A stretch of 7,522 bases of DNA from Armatimonadota bacterium (lineage in GTDB: Bacteria > Armatimonadota > Fimbriimonadia > Fimbriimonadales > Fimbriimonadaceae), in assembly GCA_003516955.1 (NCBI GenBank), contig DPBN01000004.1:1-7522 (forward strand), given 5' to 3'. Under the pieces are notes generated by a model. That model had not been told where the DNA came from, searched no databases, and saw only the letters and a list, made by a program, of their open reading frames with translations. Below are positions 6,934-7,522 of the stretch, one piece after another. The translations under genes and the position numbers were made by a program. Position 1 is the first letter of the stretch. Every line of letters begins with the position of its first letter.

Positions 6934-7466
6934 CGCTTGTTCCAACGCTCCTTGCTCCCGTGACCCGCCTCGAACAGGTCCGGCGTGCTGAAGTAGGTCA
7001 GGTCCGGCGTTGCCCACAGCTCCGGAAACGGTCCAACGGAATAGGCCGCCGTCTCCAAGACGACCCCGCCCCGGGCCTTGACCGTGCTGGCCGCGGCATC
7101 CCAAAGGACCTCCTCGCACCGCAGGCGCGCCGGGGGGTCCTGAGCCTCCAGCCGTACGCGGCCGGAGAGCTTCAGCCAATCCTCCTTCTGCCGGGCCTCG
7201 GCGCGATCCGCCTCGAAGGAGGTCCTCTCGCCGTTCCGCCCAAAGAGGGCGCCCCGCACTCGGTCCATGGTGCCGCCGAACGAGCCGTCCGAGCCGTAGT
7301 CCAGCGAGGCCGACGCCCATTGGACGGTCCAGAGCTTCCGACCGGTTCGAGGATCGGTCCGCGCGAGCTCGCCCTGCGAGGCCTCCATCGACCGAGGCTC
7401 GGGGGCGGGGTTGTCCCGCTGCTGCGGCCGGGGGGCGGCGCAACCGAGCGCGAGGCCGCAGATCAC
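6930..7466 (-). CDS. lptC: LptC-like lipoprotein of the LPS export complex (start uncertain)
   Basis: The protein has the LptC pattern: WTVQWASASLDYG (46-58), a VRGALFGRNGERTSFEADRA stretch (70-89, compare the family's 'gv.a.ffe.ng....l.a..a'), then LKLSGRVRLEAQ (98-109) and ARLRCEEVLWDAAASTVKA (113-131). LptC takes LPS from the permease and hands it to LptA. The listed start is the nearest standard in-frame codon, GTG at 7466, giving 178 residues. That start leaves only eight residues before a lipobox-like ALGC (6-9), too short for a signal peptide and without a basic residue. The frame remains open to the window edge. An ATC at 7490, five bases after AAGGAGG, would give a good 16-residue lipoprotein signal starting with Met-Arg; a start outside the window is also possible. 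Its stop overlaps the next ATG as ATGA. Family call good, start weak. Confidence 0.8.
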   Translation of the reverse strand: MICGLALGCAAPRPQQRDNPAPEPRSMEASQGELARTDPRTGRKLWTVQWASASLDYGSDGSFGGTMDRVRGALFGRNGERTSFEADRAEARQKEDWLKLSGRVRLEAQDPPARLRCEEVLWDAAASTVKARGGVVLETAAYSVGPFPELWATPDLTYFSTPDLFEAGHGSKERWNKR

Positions 7467-7522
7467 GACGGCGACACCGGCAGTACGGATCGCATCCTCC
7501 TTCGAGCCAGCCTGCCCGTGTG
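7463..7522 (-). other. Possible C-terminal tail of an upstream gene, or leader peptide frame, overlapping lptC
   Basis: In the frame of the ATG at 7495, the minus strand is open from the window edge to a TGA at 7465-7463, reading HTGRLARRRM then RSVLPVSPS. That TGA overlaps the lptC GTG as GTGA, the same 4-bp overlap style as the next three junctions. It could be the end of an upstream operon gene, a short leader peptide, or chance; only 20 codons are visible, so chance is quite possible in such GC-rich DNA. Confidence 0.2.
7496..7502 (-). promoter_or_regulatory. Strong Shine-Dalgarno sequence AAGGAGG upstream of lptC
   Basis: Read on the minus strand, AAGGAGG matches the 16S rRNA anti-Shine-Dalgarno core and is the clearest ribosome site at any gene start in this window. 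It abuts an out-of-frame ATG (7495), which is too close to be served well and would yield only a 10-residue peptide. In the lptC frame the codon at normal spacing (5 nt) is ATC at 7490. The site therefore bears directly on the lptC start. Confidence 0.6.

Noticed and set aside
6934..7443. Upstream extension of the lptA frame, giving a 436-residue protein
   Set aside because: The extra 170 residues are Arg/Gly/Pro-rich and overlap lptC. The ATG at 6933 opens with a signal peptide and forms an ATGA overlap, so it is the real start.

Overview
The window is GC-rich and almost entirely coding. It holds eight colinear genes, all on the minus strand, with no RNA gene, mobile element or CRISPR array that I can see. 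Transcription order runs from high to low coordinates: lptC-like lipoprotein, lptA-like, lptB, a single lptF/lptG-type permease, a DUF3084 membrane coiled-coil protein, a RuvC/YqgF-like RNase H-fold protein, a NanE-ROK fusion protein, and the 5' part of glyS, which is cut by the low-coordinate window edge. The longest gap between genes is 50 bp, so the set reads as one operon, with possible internal promoters that I cannot identify.

The host must be a diderm with lipopolysaccharide-type transport. A DUF3084 protein followed by a RuvC-like small protein, a single LptF/G permease, and high GC point to a diderm of the Terrabacteria side (Armatimonadota, Cyanobacteria or Deinococcota) rather than a proteobacterium. 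Armatimonadota is my best guess from gene style, not a proven assignment.

Layout: 7466-4230 encodes the inner-membrane and periplasmic half of an Lpt system. LptB is the ATPase, the LptF/G-type protein the permease, and LptC-like and LptA-like proteins the bridge. The three junctions inside this block are 4-bp overlaps (ATGA, ATGA, TTGA). 4216-2279 carries the DUF3084 protein and the RuvC-like protein at 13-bp and 9-bp spacings. 2228-783 carries the fusion protein and 768-1 begins glycyl-tRNA synthetase beta, 14 bp further on.

The most unusual item is the NanE-ROK fusion. Both halves keep the fold landmarks of their families, but both appear to have lost key catalytic residues. The NanE half has the catalytic Lys of the KRD motif exchanged to give DRK. 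The ROK half lacks DxGGT, the catalytic Asp of ND, and the Cys zinc motif. It may be a sugar-sensing or structural pseudoenzyme kept in an envelope-assembly operon. A second point is the lptC start, where a perfect AAGGAGG ribosome site does not sit in front of any ordinary in-frame start codon.
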